From assembly GCA_035628875.1 (NCBI GenBank), contig DASPIZ010000037.1, forward strand, positions 1 through 64,000: a stretch of 64,000 nucleotides of DNA, given 5' to 3'. Positions 44,512 through 53,129 of this stretch are shown here, piece by piece. The stretch comes from Ohtaekwangia sp035628875. GTDB lineage: Bacteria; Bacteroidota; Bacteroidia; Cytophagales; Cyclobacteriaceae. Made by a program: the position numbers and the translations under genes. Numbering within the stretch: position 1 is the first letter of the stretch; each line of letters begins with the position of its first letter. The notes under the pieces are model-generated. The model ran no database searches. It worked only from the letters and a program-made list of their open reading frames with translations, and was not told where the DNA came from.

Positions 44512-45275
44512 CATTTAAACGCACCAAAAATACATTCTGGATACTTACGGTGGTGCTGTTGGTGCTAAACTGGTTAGCTGGTATTTCCTTGTGGTGGTCT
44601 ATAGGTGTTCTTGCATTTTTTCTATTGATGTGTACCATCGGTTCGTTTGTTGCAGGTCTCCAATTTTTTTTGCCTGCAATTACAAAAGGCAAAATGAATT
44701 CGGGCACGGTTGCGATTACATTCGACGACGGGCCGGTTTACGGTAAGACAAACGAGATTCTTGAAATTCTCCGACAACACAACGTACCGGCTACATTTTT
44801 TTGTATCGGTTCCAGGATCGTCCGGGAGTCCGGAACAATCCAGAAAATTCATGCAGAAGGGCATTTGATTGGCAATCACAGTTATTCACACCGGCCTGGA
44901 TTTGGTTTTTTTTCTACGGAGAAAGTAAGGCGTGAATTAGCGGATACGGACCGTGCAATTGAAGGCTTGATTGGAAATTCACCCCGTTTTTTTCGTCCTC
45001 CGTTCGGTGTGACGAATCCCATGATCGCGAAAGCGACAAAAGGTTCTTATACCGTGGTTGGGTGGAGTATTCGCTCTTTTGATACGGTTATTCGAAATCC
45101 ACAACGATTATTAAAACGTGTTAGCCATACCGTTGAATCCGGTGATATTATACTTTTTCATGATTATTCGGACGCTATGTTGAAAATATTACCCCAGTGT
45201 ATTACAGAAATTAAAAATAAGGGCTTGAAAATTGTCAGGCTCGATGTATTATTAAATCAACAGGGTTATAGGTAA
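44505..45275 (+). CDS. Membrane-anchored polysaccharide deacetylase (NodB domain)
   Basis: A 256-residue protein: two hydrophobic helices (residues about 10-55) and a CE4/NodB domain with motif 1 AITFDDGP, motif 2 HSYSHRPG and motif 3 RFFRPPFG, followed by IILFHDYSD. All metal ligands and the catalytic Asp are present. In Bacteroidota polyene loci a deacetylase of this kind recurs; its substrate there is unknown and could be a lipid-linked sugar. It overlaps the preceding gene by 7 bases. Confidence 0.88.
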   Translation: MLTFKRTKNTFWILTVVLLVLNWLAGISLWWSIGVLAFFLLMCTIGSFVAGLQFFLPAITKGKMNSGTVAITFDDGPVYGKTNEILEILRQHNVPATFFCIGSRIVRESGTIQKIHAEGHLIGNHSYSHRPGFGFFSTEKVRRELADTDRAIEGLIGNSPRFFRPPFGVTNPMIAKATKGSYTVVGWSIRSFDTVIRNPQRLLKRVSHTVESGDIILFHDYSDAMLKILPQCITEIKNKGLKIVRLDVLLNQQGYR

Positions 45276-45284
45276 ATTTGTAAT

Positions 45285-45935
45285 ATGACTGTTTTTCCAA
45301 AATTGCTGTTTCTGACCGGTTTTCTTTTCGCTTCAATGTCATGTTATTCATTGCAAAGCCAATATCCTGGTTTTATGCCCGTGCGCGATACAGAGACATT
45401 TGCTAAAAAGTTTAAAGAAGCTTCATTAAAGGTACAAACAATTACCAGCGATTTTAAACAGGAGAAAAACCTGGCAGCCATAACGGAGAAAATCACATCC
45501 AACGGTAAGTTCTGGTTTAAACGAAACAATAAAGTAAGATTAGATTACACAAGCCCTTTTCTTTATAAGCTAATCATCAACGAGGATAGAATTTACATCC
45601 AGGATGATCAGGGTGAAAACCGGATTAATGTGAAATCGAATAGACTCTTTCAACAGATAAACCGGATCATCGTGGATTGTATACAAGGTTCAATACTGGA
45701 GAGTAGGGATTTTGAAACTCATGTTTTTGAAAGCGATAAACAATACCTGTTGGAAATGAAACCTGTTTCAAAACAACTTAGTGAGTTATTTTCGTCTATT
45801 GTGCTTATTGTAAATCGAAACGATTACTCGGTAGAGATCTTAAAGTTGAATGAGGCCATGGGAGATAACACAGTTATGTTTTTTACGAATAAAAATATCA
45901 ATGCAGCAGTTTCTGACAACGTGTTTGCTTTTTAG
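45285..45935 (+). CDS. LolA-like outer membrane carrier protein
   Basis: A 216-residue exported protein (signal residues 1-22). The mature part follows the LolA pattern: QTITSDFKQEKNLAAITEKI, then NGKFWFKRNNKVRLDYTSPF, IYIQDDQGENRINVKSN and a final strand region. LolA-type proteins shuttle lipid-modified cargo across the periplasm; similar genes in aryl-polyene clusters are thought to help deliver the polyene lipid to the outer membrane. The next gene starts inside its 3' end. Confidence 0.85.
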   Translation: MTVFPKLLFLTGFLFASMSCYSLQSQYPGFMPVRDTETFAKKFKEASLKVQTITSDFKQEKNLAAITEKITSNGKFWFKRNNKVRLDYTSPFLYKLIINEDRIYIQDDQGENRINVKSNRLFQQINRIIVDCIQGSILESRDFETHVFESDKQYLLEMKPVSKQLSELFSSIVLIVNRNDYSVEILKLNEAMGDNTVMFFTNKNINAAVSDNVFAF

Positions 45936-46566
45936 TATTGTTGTGCTTCCAGGATGTGTTCCTACTTATTACAACAAACTTACGACGGTTGCGACAGATC
46001 AGCATTGTATTGACCGCATTAAACCTGTTGTTATGGGAAGCGGCTTTTATCATGCCAGTATCAATGTGGTTGGGAAGCACTTCAGTGGCTTGTTGTTTAT
46101 GAAGTCCATGGATGATGCTTCAAGTCGTGTCGTGTTTACCAGCGAGACAGGGCTTACCCTTTTCGACTTTGAATACCAGGCGAATGGTTCATTTAATGTG
46201 AAACAGATTATTCCTAAGATGAATAAACGTGTTGTGATAAAAACGCTCGGCAAAGATTTTGGTGCCATGTTGGGGGTACCATTTATAGGTAAAGAACCGC
46301 GTGCGTTGAAGGATAGTAGAACACTGCTATATGGGGTTAAGGATATTGATGAGACTTACACCTATCTCGTGACAACGGACAATTGTGATAGTCTTCAGCG
46401 AATTGAGATTGGTTCCGAAAAAAAGAGGCTGGTTTCGATTTCAGGTGTGCAAGCCGATGTGCTGATGAGCGAAAAGATTACGATTCAGCATTATACTTTC
46501 AATATGGAGATTGTCCTGAATAAAATCGGACGTAAAAAAATGCAAGAAGACACGACTATCAATTAA
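45901..46566 (+). CDS. Lipoprotein of unknown function in the polyene operon
   Basis: A 221-residue lipoprotein: signal MQQFLTTCLLFSIVVLPGCV with the lipobox LPGC. The mature part is rich in beta-strand (FSGLLFMKSMDDASSRVVFT, GLTLFDFEYQ) and resembles DUF-type outer membrane lipoproteins, without a family I can name. Start 45901 is chosen because it begins the signal; it lies 35 bases inside the LolA-like gene. By position it may act with LolA and the MMPL exporter as the outer membrane acceptor, comparable to LolB, but that is a guess. Confidence 0.7.
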   Translation: MQQFLTTCLLFSIVVLPGCVPTYYNKLTTVATDQHCIDRIKPVVMGSGFYHASINVVGKHFSGLLFMKSMDDASSRVVFTSETGLTLFDFEYQANGSFNVKQIIPKMNKRVVIKTLGKDFGAMLGVPFIGKEPRALKDSRTLLYGVKDIDETYTYLVTTDNCDSLQRIEIGSEKKRLVSISGVQADVLMSEKITIQHYTFNMEIVLNKIGRKKMQEDTTIN

Positions 46567-46614
46567 ATTTTGAAATGACGAACGGAAGTTATACAGGGAG
46601 TTTGGTTTAGGGTT

Positions 46615-47781
46615 ATGATTTTACTAGATGGAAATACATTTTACAATCATGTTTGTGTAATTATACCAACGTATAATAATGTACAGACCCTCCTTGATGT
46701 AGTACAAGGCGTGCTTCGTTATACGAATCACGTAATCGTTGTTAACGATGGTTCTTCGGATAACAGCGATGAAGTTCTTTTAAAGTTTTCCGGGATTAAG
46801 ATCGTTACACATCTGAAGAATAAGGGGAAAGGTTTAGCACTGCGAAGCGGTATGCGTGAGGCGATTGAACTGGGTTATAAGTATGCAATTTCTATCGACT
46901 CCGATGGTCAACATTTTCCGGAAGATCTTCTCTTGTTTTATGATAAACTAAAAACAGATGTAGGTGCAGTTATAATTGGCGCACGAAATATGGAACAAGC
47001 CAGTGTTCCGGGCAAAAGTAGCTTTGGTAATAAATTCTCTAACTTCTGGTTTAAATTCGAGACCGGTATTACACTATCTGATACACAAAGCGGCTTTCGA
47101 TTATATCCACTGGAACAAATCGCAGCGATGAAGTTTTTTACCAGAAAGTATGAATTTGAAATTGAGGTGTTGGTTCGGTTGGCTTGGCGTGGTATAAGGA
47201 TCAGAGAAATTCCGGTCCGCGTGTTTTATGCGGAAGCTGGGAAACGGATTTCACACTTCAGGCCATTTAAGGATTTTTCCAGGATAAGCGTGTTGAATAC
47301 AGTGTTGGTGATTATCACCTTGTTGTACATCAAGCCACGTGACCTGATCCGGAAACTTAGACGCCAATCATTAAGAAAAACTTTTTATGATCTGCTGTTG
47401 GATGAGAATGAGCCAGACTCGGTGAAAGCGCTTTCGATAGCAGTTGGTATTTTTACCGGGATCGCACCCATTTGGGGATTTCAATTGATGACAGCGATTG
47501 GTTTGGCTTTTCTCCTTAAGTTAAATAAACCACTAGTGATCATTGCAGCCAATATCAGCATTCCGCCTTTTATACCATTGATCCTTTTTCTCAGTCATGC
47601 CATGGGAGCCTTGATAATCGGAGAGGGTGCTACGACTCTTACTTTTGATTCATCCCTTAGTATTGAATCGTTCGGTAATAGTATCCGCCAGTATGTTTTG
47701 GGTGCAGTATCGCTTGCGCTTGCTGCTGCCACTTTTTTTGGTCTCTTTAGTTTTGGTCTGATGAAAACGCTTAAACGATAG
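46615..47781 (+). CDS. Glycosyltransferase family 2 with DUF2062 tail
   Basis: A 388-residue protein. Residues about 8-230 are a GT2 domain: VCVIIPTYNNVQTLLD, VIVVNDGSSDNS and ISIDSDGQHFPEDL (DxD-like). Residues about 265-388 are a DUF2062 membrane domain (VGIFTGIAPIWGFQLMTAIG, then helices). It likely transfers a sugar to a lipid or polyene at the inner membrane. The GT2-DUF2062 fusion is typical of aryl-polyene and flexirubin loci. A 48-base gap precedes it. Confidence 0.88.
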   Translation: MILLDGNTFYNHVCVIIPTYNNVQTLLDVVQGVLRYTNHVIVVNDGSSDNSDEVLLKFSGIKIVTHLKNKGKGLALRSGMREAIELGYKYAISIDSDGQHFPEDLLLFYDKLKTDVGAVIIGARNMEQASVPGKSSFGNKFSNFWFKFETGITLSDTQSGFRLYPLEQIAAMKFFTRKYEFEIEVLVRLAWRGIRIREIPVRVFYAEAGKRISHFRPFKDFSRISVLNTVLVIITLLYIKPRDLIRKLRRQSLRKTFYDLLLDENEPDSVKALSIAVGIFTGIAPIWGFQLMTAIGLAFLLKLNKPLVIIAANISIPPFIPLILFLSHAMGALIIGEGATTLTFDSSLSIESFGNSIRQYVLGAVSLALAAATFFGLFSFGLMKTLKR

Positions 47782-47791
47782 GGAATCCGTT

Positions 47792-50700
47792 ATGACTGCA
47801 TTACTCTTAAGCGTCTTCAGGTATTTTCAGAAAAATAAGCTTGCGTTTTGGTTGGTACTGACGGGCAGTATATTGCTAATGGCTGCAGGAGCGTCACGTG
47901 TTCGGCTTGAAGAGGATATCACCAGTATTTTTCCCGACGATGAACGGGTTGGTAAACTGAGTTACATTTTCAAAAACTCCTCGTTTTCGGATCGTGTCGT
48001 TGTGATGGTTTCTGTCAGAGACAGTTCAAAAGCGCCTCAACCTGATTCTCTTGTTGCTGTTGCCAGCCGGTTAGCGGAGAAAATGGAGATCAGGCTTAAG
48101 CCGTTTGATGCGCTTGTTACAGCGCGTATAGACCAAACAAAAGTGTTGCAGGTGTTTGAGACGGCACATCGGTATTTACCGGTATTCTTAACGGAGAAGG
48201 ATTATGAAACGCTTGACTCAATCTCGAAACTTGAAGTAAGTCGCCAGGTTTTACGAAATAATTTCAGGCTACTGGTTTCTCCCGCTGGAATAGCTTTAAA
48301 GAGAATGATTGTGCAGGATCCAACTGGCTTCTCTTTTATTGTGTTAAAAAAATTGGAGCAGTTGCAATACGATGAGAATATTGAATTGTACAATGATTAC
48401 ATTATAACAAAAGATCATCGGCATCTCATCTTTTTTATACAACCCGCCAGTGCTTCCGCGGCTACTGGTAAGAATGCGGATTTTGTAGAAGCGCTTAAAG
48501 ATATCATCACAACGTCGAATAGCACACTTGCGGATGTCCACGTTTCAGCCTTTGGTGCACCAATAGTGGCTGTTGGTAATGCCACGCAACTAAAGAAAGA
48601 TACCATTCTGACGCTTTCATTACTTGTAATTTTATTGAGCGTTTTTATTTATGCTTTTTTCAGGTCAAAAAGAGTTTTATTGCTTATTCTCTTTCCCGTA
48701 GTCTACGGTGCCGTGTTTTCACTTTGTTGTATCTATCTTATTCAAGGAAACGCTTCCATTCTTGCACTGGCTGCTGGTTCTGTAATACTTGGCATTGCCG
48801 TTAATTATGCATTGCATCTTCTCGTGCACTTGAGACAACATCCCGACAAGGAAAAAGCGATTAAAGACCTGGTAGGACCAATGACCTTGGGAAGTACCAC
48901 AACTGTTTTAGCTTTTTTCAGCTTGCAATTTACCAATGCTGTCGTACTGAAAGATATTGGCCTGTTTGCAGGATTTAGTTTGATTGGTGCCGCCATTTGT
49001 TCGCTCGTATTTTTACCACATCTGGTTTCGTTGAAAAAGACCGCAGTTGATCAACGATCTTCAAAACTTAGAATTCCATTTGATAAACTAAGAATTCCAG
49101 GCATTATACTTATTTTTTTGGTTACCCCTGTGCTCTTCTACTTTGCAGGTGATGTGACATTTAACAGCGACATGAATAAACTGAACTTCATGTCACCCGA
49201 AACGAGGGAAGCCCAGCAACGGCTTGAAACGATTAATCCGGCTAGTCTCCATACGCTCTATGTTCCCAGTGACGGAGAGTCCTTACAGCATGCGTTGCAA
49301 AAGAATGAAAGGATAACTCCCAGACTCGACAGTCTCCGGGAGTCTGGAATTGTGAATAAAGTACACTCAGTTTCGGCGTTGCTGATCTCTGATTCTCTTC
49401 AGCGTTTACGCATTGAAAGATGGAATGCATTCTGGAGCGATGAAAGAAGGAACAGTTTTCTATCTGCTATGCATGAGGAAGGGGAGAAGCTCAAATTCTC
49501 TCCGCAGGTCCTGGCGCGTATAGATACCTTGATTACGAAGGACTACAAAATCATGGATACCGCTTCTTTCAATATGTTATGCAATACTTTCTTTCTGGAT
49601 AATATTATTGAACGCGATGGCGAGGCTACTGTAATTACATTGGTTAATACTACACCACCCAATACTGATCGCGTATATAGTGTTATTGCAAACTTTCCGG
49701 GAGCAGCGTTTGACCGTCAGATGATTACGAAACTCTTTATTGAATTTGTAAACGATGATTTTACGTTTATCGTCACCTTTACTTCTGTCCTGGTGTTTTT
49801 GGTGCTGCTCATTTCGTATGGGAAATTTGAACTGACCCTCATCACCTTCATGCCGATGCTGATTACCTGGATCTGGATTCTGGGGATCATGGCACTTGTA
49901 GGCATCGAGTTCAATATTATTAACGTAATGATCTCGACTTTCATTTTTGGCCTGGGCGATGATTACAGCATTTTTGTAATGGATGGCCTGCTACAGGAAT
50001 ACAAGCACCGGAAATCTGTGTTGTTTTCCATCAGAATTTCGATTTTTCTCTCTGCACTGACCACCATTTCCGGACTGGGTGTTTTGATTTTTGCAGAGCA
50101 TCCTGCATTACGATCCATTGCTGCCATCGCCATCATTGGTATTGTTTGTGTTTTTATCATGTCCCAAACACTGGAGCCATTTCTCTTTCGATGGTTAATC
50201 ACAGATCGAACAAAAAAAGGACTTCCCCCAATGAGTCTTATGGGGATGATATTAACCTTTCTAACGTATAGCCTGTTCGTGATCGGTTCATTTTTTCTTA
50301 CAGTCGTAGGTTTGGTTTTTAAAATAATTCCCTTTGGTAAGGATAGGTTGAAGTTAAGCTATCATCATTTGATCAGGATTTTTACCGGTGCTGTGTTGTA
50401 TTTGAACTTTAAGTTAAAAAAGCGGATCCTAAATCTTAGTTCACATACGTATTCAACGCCATCTGTCATCATTGCTAATCATAATTCGTTCCTCGATATT
50501 CTTATTACAACGATGCTTAATCCCAAAGTTGTTTTACTCACCAACAAATGGGTCTGGAACTCTCCTGTATTTGGTGGTGTTGTCAGGCTTGCGAATTATT
50601 TCCCCGTAATGGAAGGCGCGGATGACAGTGTTTCGCGACTGAAGAGAAAAGTAGATCTGGGGTATTCTGTTGTGGTGTTTCCTGAAGGAACGCGTTCAGA

Positions 50701-51637
50701 GAGTGGCAATATAGGGCGGTTTCACAAAGGGGCGTTTTACCTTGCGGAGAAGTTAAATCTACCGATAACACCCCTGGTCATTCACGGTGCTTACCAGGGG
50801 ATTCCGAAAAATACTTTTTATGTGAATGACAGCGTGCTTACAATCAGATTCCTGCCACGAATTGAACCTGATGATCTGCGGTATGGGACTTCTTACGCTG
50901 AACGCTGCAAATCCATCAGTCGCTATTTTAAAAGCGAGCATGCGAAAATAAAGAACGATCCAAATCAATCTGATTGGTTCGTAGATCGTTTGAAATCCAA
51001 TTACATGTACAAGGGGCCGGTTCTGGAATGGTACCTTGAAATAAAGATGCGACTGGAGAAGAATTACAAGTTCTTCCATGAACAAGTGCCGCACAATGCG
51101 AGTGTACTTGATCTCGGCTGTGGTTATGGGTTTTTGCCTTACACGCTTCATCTGCTTTCCGGAGAACGGAGCATTCACGGCGTTGATTATGATGAGGAGA
51201 AAATCAGCATCGCGGAGAACGGCTATCTCAGGGGTAGCCAGCTTACCTTTGAATGTGCAGATGTTAGTGTATATTCAGACCTCCAATATGATGTGATTAT
51301 CATGAGTGATGTATTGCATTACCTGTTGCCTGAAGATCAGGTTGCTTTGTTAAAACGTTGTTTTCATCATCTCAATCCAGGTGGAAAGATCATTATCCGC
51401 GATGGTAATACTGATATGAGGCAACGTCATAAAGGAACGAAACTGACGGAATTGTTTTCAGTGAAGCTGCTTAAATTTAACAAGGCAGTGAATCCATTGA
51501 CTTTTGTTTCGGGTGAGCAGATTACTCGTCTGGCGGAAGAACATGGTTTCGTGGCGGAACAGTTTGATCACGCGAAGTTAACATCGAATATTATTTTTGT
51601 AATTACAAAGCGGGAAGGTCATCATGGAAAAATATGA
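47792..51637 (+). CDS. Trifunctional MMPL transporter / acyltransferase / methyltransferase
   Basis: A 1281-residue fusion. Residues 1 to about 840 are an MMPL/RND exporter with two six-helix units, including GLGDDYSIFVMDGLLQEYKH. Residues about 870-1075 are a PlsC-like acyltransferase: His897 and Asp902 (ANHNSFLDIL) and VVVFPEGTRSESG near 963. Residues about 1090-1281 are a class I SAM methyltransferase (VLDLGCGYGFLPY, Asp1107). It would export a lipid-linked product, acylate it and methylate it. RefSeq uses a trifunctional name for such fusions, as I recall. It overlaps the CrtI-like gene by 14 bases. Confidence 0.92.
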   Translation: MTALLLSVFRYFQKNKLAFWLVLTGSILLMAAGASRVRLEEDITSIFPDDERVGKLSYIFKNSSFSDRVVVMVSVRDSSKAPQPDSLVAVASRLAEKMEIRLKPFDALVTARIDQTKVLQVFETAHRYLPVFLTEKDYETLDSISKLEVSRQVLRNNFRLLVSPAGIALKRMIVQDPTGFSFIVLKKLEQLQYDENIELYNDYIITKDHRHLIFFIQPASASAATGKNADFVEALKDIITTSNSTLADVHVSAFGAPIVAVGNATQLKKDTILTLSLLVILLSVFIYAFFRSKRVLLLILFPVVYGAVFSLCCIYLIQGNASILALAAGSVILGIAVNYALHLLVHLRQHPDKEKAIKDLVGPMTLGSTTTVLAFFSLQFTNAVVLKDIGLFAGFSLIGAAICSLVFLPHLVSLKKTAVDQRSSKLRIPFDKLRIPGIILIFLVTPVLFYFAGDVTFNSDMNKLNFMSPETREAQQRLETINPASLHTLYVPSDGESLQHALQKNERITPRLDSLRESGIVNKVHSVSALLISDSLQRLRIERWNAFWSDERRNSFLSAMHEEGEKLKFSPQVLARIDTLITKDYKIMDTASFNMLCNTFFLDNIIERDGEATVITLVNTTPPNTDRVYSVIANFPGAAFDRQMITKLFIEFVNDDFTFIVTFTSVLVFLVLLISYGKFELTLITFMPMLITWIWILGIMALVGIEFNIINVMISTFIFGLGDDYSIFVMDGLLQEYKHRKSVLFSIRISIFLSALTTISGLGVLIFAEHPALRSIAAIAIIGIVCVFIMSQTLEPFLFRWLITDRTKKGLPPMSLMGMILTFLTYSLFVIGSFFLTVVGLVFKIIPFGKDRLKLSYHHLIRIFTGAVLYLNFKLKKRILNLSSHTYSTPSVIIANHNSFLDILITTMLNPKVVLLTNKWVWNSPVFGGVVRLANYFPVMEGADDSVSRLKRKVDLGYSVVVFPEGTRSESGNIGRFHKGAFYLAEKLNLPITPLVIHGAYQGIPKNTFYVNDSVLTIRFLPRIEPDDLRYGTSYAERCKSISRYFKSEHAKIKNDPNQSDWFVDRLKSNYMYKGPVLEWYLEIKMRLEKNYKFFHEQVPHNASVLDLGCGYGFLPYTLHLLSGERSIHGVDYDEEKISIAENGYLRGSQLTFECADVSVYSDLQYDVIIMSDVLHYLLPEDQVALLKRCFHHLNPGGKIIIRDGNTDMRQRHKGTKLTELFSVKLLKFNKAVNPLTFVSGEQITRLAEEHGFVAEQFDHAKLTSNIIFVITKREGHHGKI

Positions 51638-53129
51638 TGTAATTATTATCGGAAGTGGTTTAGGCGGGCTGGCCTGTGGTGTAATCCTCGCAAAGGAAGG
51701 TTATCGCGTGTGTATCTTGGAGAAGAATAAACAGATTGGTGGTAATCTGCAAACCTTTGTTCGTGATGGTGTTATATTTGATTCCGGGGTTCATTACGTT
51801 GGTGGACTTGGCGAAGGGCAAAATCTGAATGTGCTGTTTCGTTATCTCGGAATTATGGATAAGCTTAAAATCCGTAAACTGGACGAAGAGGTATTTGATG
51901 CGATTCTTTTCGAGGACGATCCGATTCAATATAATTATGGTCAGGGATATGAAAAGTTCATTGTGGGGTTGGCGAAACACTTTCCGGATGAAGAAGAAGG
52001 ACTGCGGAAATATTGTCAGGGAATTATTGATGTTTGTGCCAAGTTTCCATTATACAACCTTCAGCAGGGAGATTATCTCGAAAAGTTAAGCGCTCTTGAA
52101 ATTGATACACACGCCTTTATTGCGTCTGTTATTTCCGATAAAAAATTACAAAGCATTCTTGCAGGAACAAGCCTCCTGTATGCAGGTGAGCCAGATAAAA
52201 CACCCCTGTACGTTCATGCATTGGTATTGAACAGCTATATAGAAAGTTCATGGAGGTTCGTTGATGGAGGATCTCAGATTGCACGGCTGTTGAGCAGACA
52301 GATTGTTGCCGGTGGTGGTAAGATCATCAACTACACAAAAGTTGTTAATCTCGTGGAGGAAGGAGGTAAACTTCTTTATGCGGAATCCGACAAAGGAGAT
52401 CGCTATCATGGTGACTTGTTTATCTCTAATGTTCATCCGGTGAAAACACTGGAGATGACAGGGAGTGATCGTATTAAAAAGGCATTTCGTTCAAGACTGA
52501 GAGGCCTGGAAAATTCGGTGTCGGTGTTTTATGTAAACGTGGTGATGAAGGAAAAATCGTGGAAGTATGTTAATCACAACTACTATTATTTTTCTGTGGA
52601 TGATGCGTGGTCAGTATTAAATTACAATGATGAGACATGGCCATTGGGGTATGCTTTGTATTGCACAGCTTCCTCGTCTGATGATCGGTATACCGACGGT
52701 GTTACGTTAATGACCTATATGCGGTTTGAAGACGTTGCGCAATGGCACGATACATTCAATACTGTGGCCGATGAATCGGATCGTGGCGGAGATTACGAAG
52801 CATTTAAGAAGACCAAAACAGAGAAACTATTTAACGTGGTGGAGAAACGCTTTCCCGGATTTACCGACGCAATTAAGAGTTACTATTCAGCCACACCGCT
52901 TTCAGTTCGCGACTATATCGGAACCGATGATGGTTCTTTATATGGCATTGTGAAGAATTATCGTGAACCGATGAGAACATTTATTTCTCCCCGGACAAAA
53001 ATTGAGAACCTTTTTCTTACGGGACAAAACCTTAACCTTCATGGTGTGCTTGGGGTTACTGTTAGTGCTGTACTTACCTGTTCTGAGATTCTTGGAATAG
53101 ATTACTTGCTCAACAAGATCAATAAATGA
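51624..53129 (+). CDS. CrtI/phytoene-desaturase-like FAD oxidoreductase
   Basis: A 501-residue flavoprotein of the phytoene desaturase/retinol saturase group. The dinucleotide motif is VIIIGSGLGGLACGVILAKE, followed by KNKQIGGNLQTF and DSGVHYVGG; the C terminus has LFLTGQNLNLHGVLGVTVSA. It probably reduces or isomerises double bonds of the polyene, or acts on the resorcinol side in full flexirubin pathways. No carotenoid genes are near, so a true carotenoid role is unlikely. Confidence 0.85.
   Translation: MEKYDVIIIGSGLGGLACGVILAKEGYRVCILEKNKQIGGNLQTFVRDGVIFDSGVHYVGGLGEGQNLNVLFRYLGIMDKLKIRKLDEEVFDAILFEDDPIQYNYGQGYEKFIVGLAKHFPDEEEGLRKYCQGIIDVCAKFPLYNLQQGDYLEKLSALEIDTHAFIASVISDKKLQSILAGTSLLYAGEPDKTPLYVHALVLNSYIESSWRFVDGGSQIARLLSRQIVAGGGKIINYTKVVNLVEEGGKLLYAESDKGDRYHGDLFISNVHPVKTLEMTGSDRIKKAFRSRLRGLENSVSVFYVNVVMKEKSWKYVNHNYYYFSVDDAWSVLNYNDETWPLGYALYCTASSSDDRYTDGVTLMTYMRFEDVAQWHDTFNTVADESDRGGDYEAFKKTKTEKLFNVVEKRFPGFTDAIKSYYSATPLSVRDYIGTDDGSLYGIVKNYREPMRTFISPRTKIENLFLTGQNLNLHGVLGVTVSAVLTCSEILGIDYLLNKINK

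Noticed and set aside
51624..53129. Carotenoid phytoene desaturase
   Set aside because: No phytoene synthase or other carotenoid genes are near; the gene overlaps the polyene exporter gene and fits the polyene operon.
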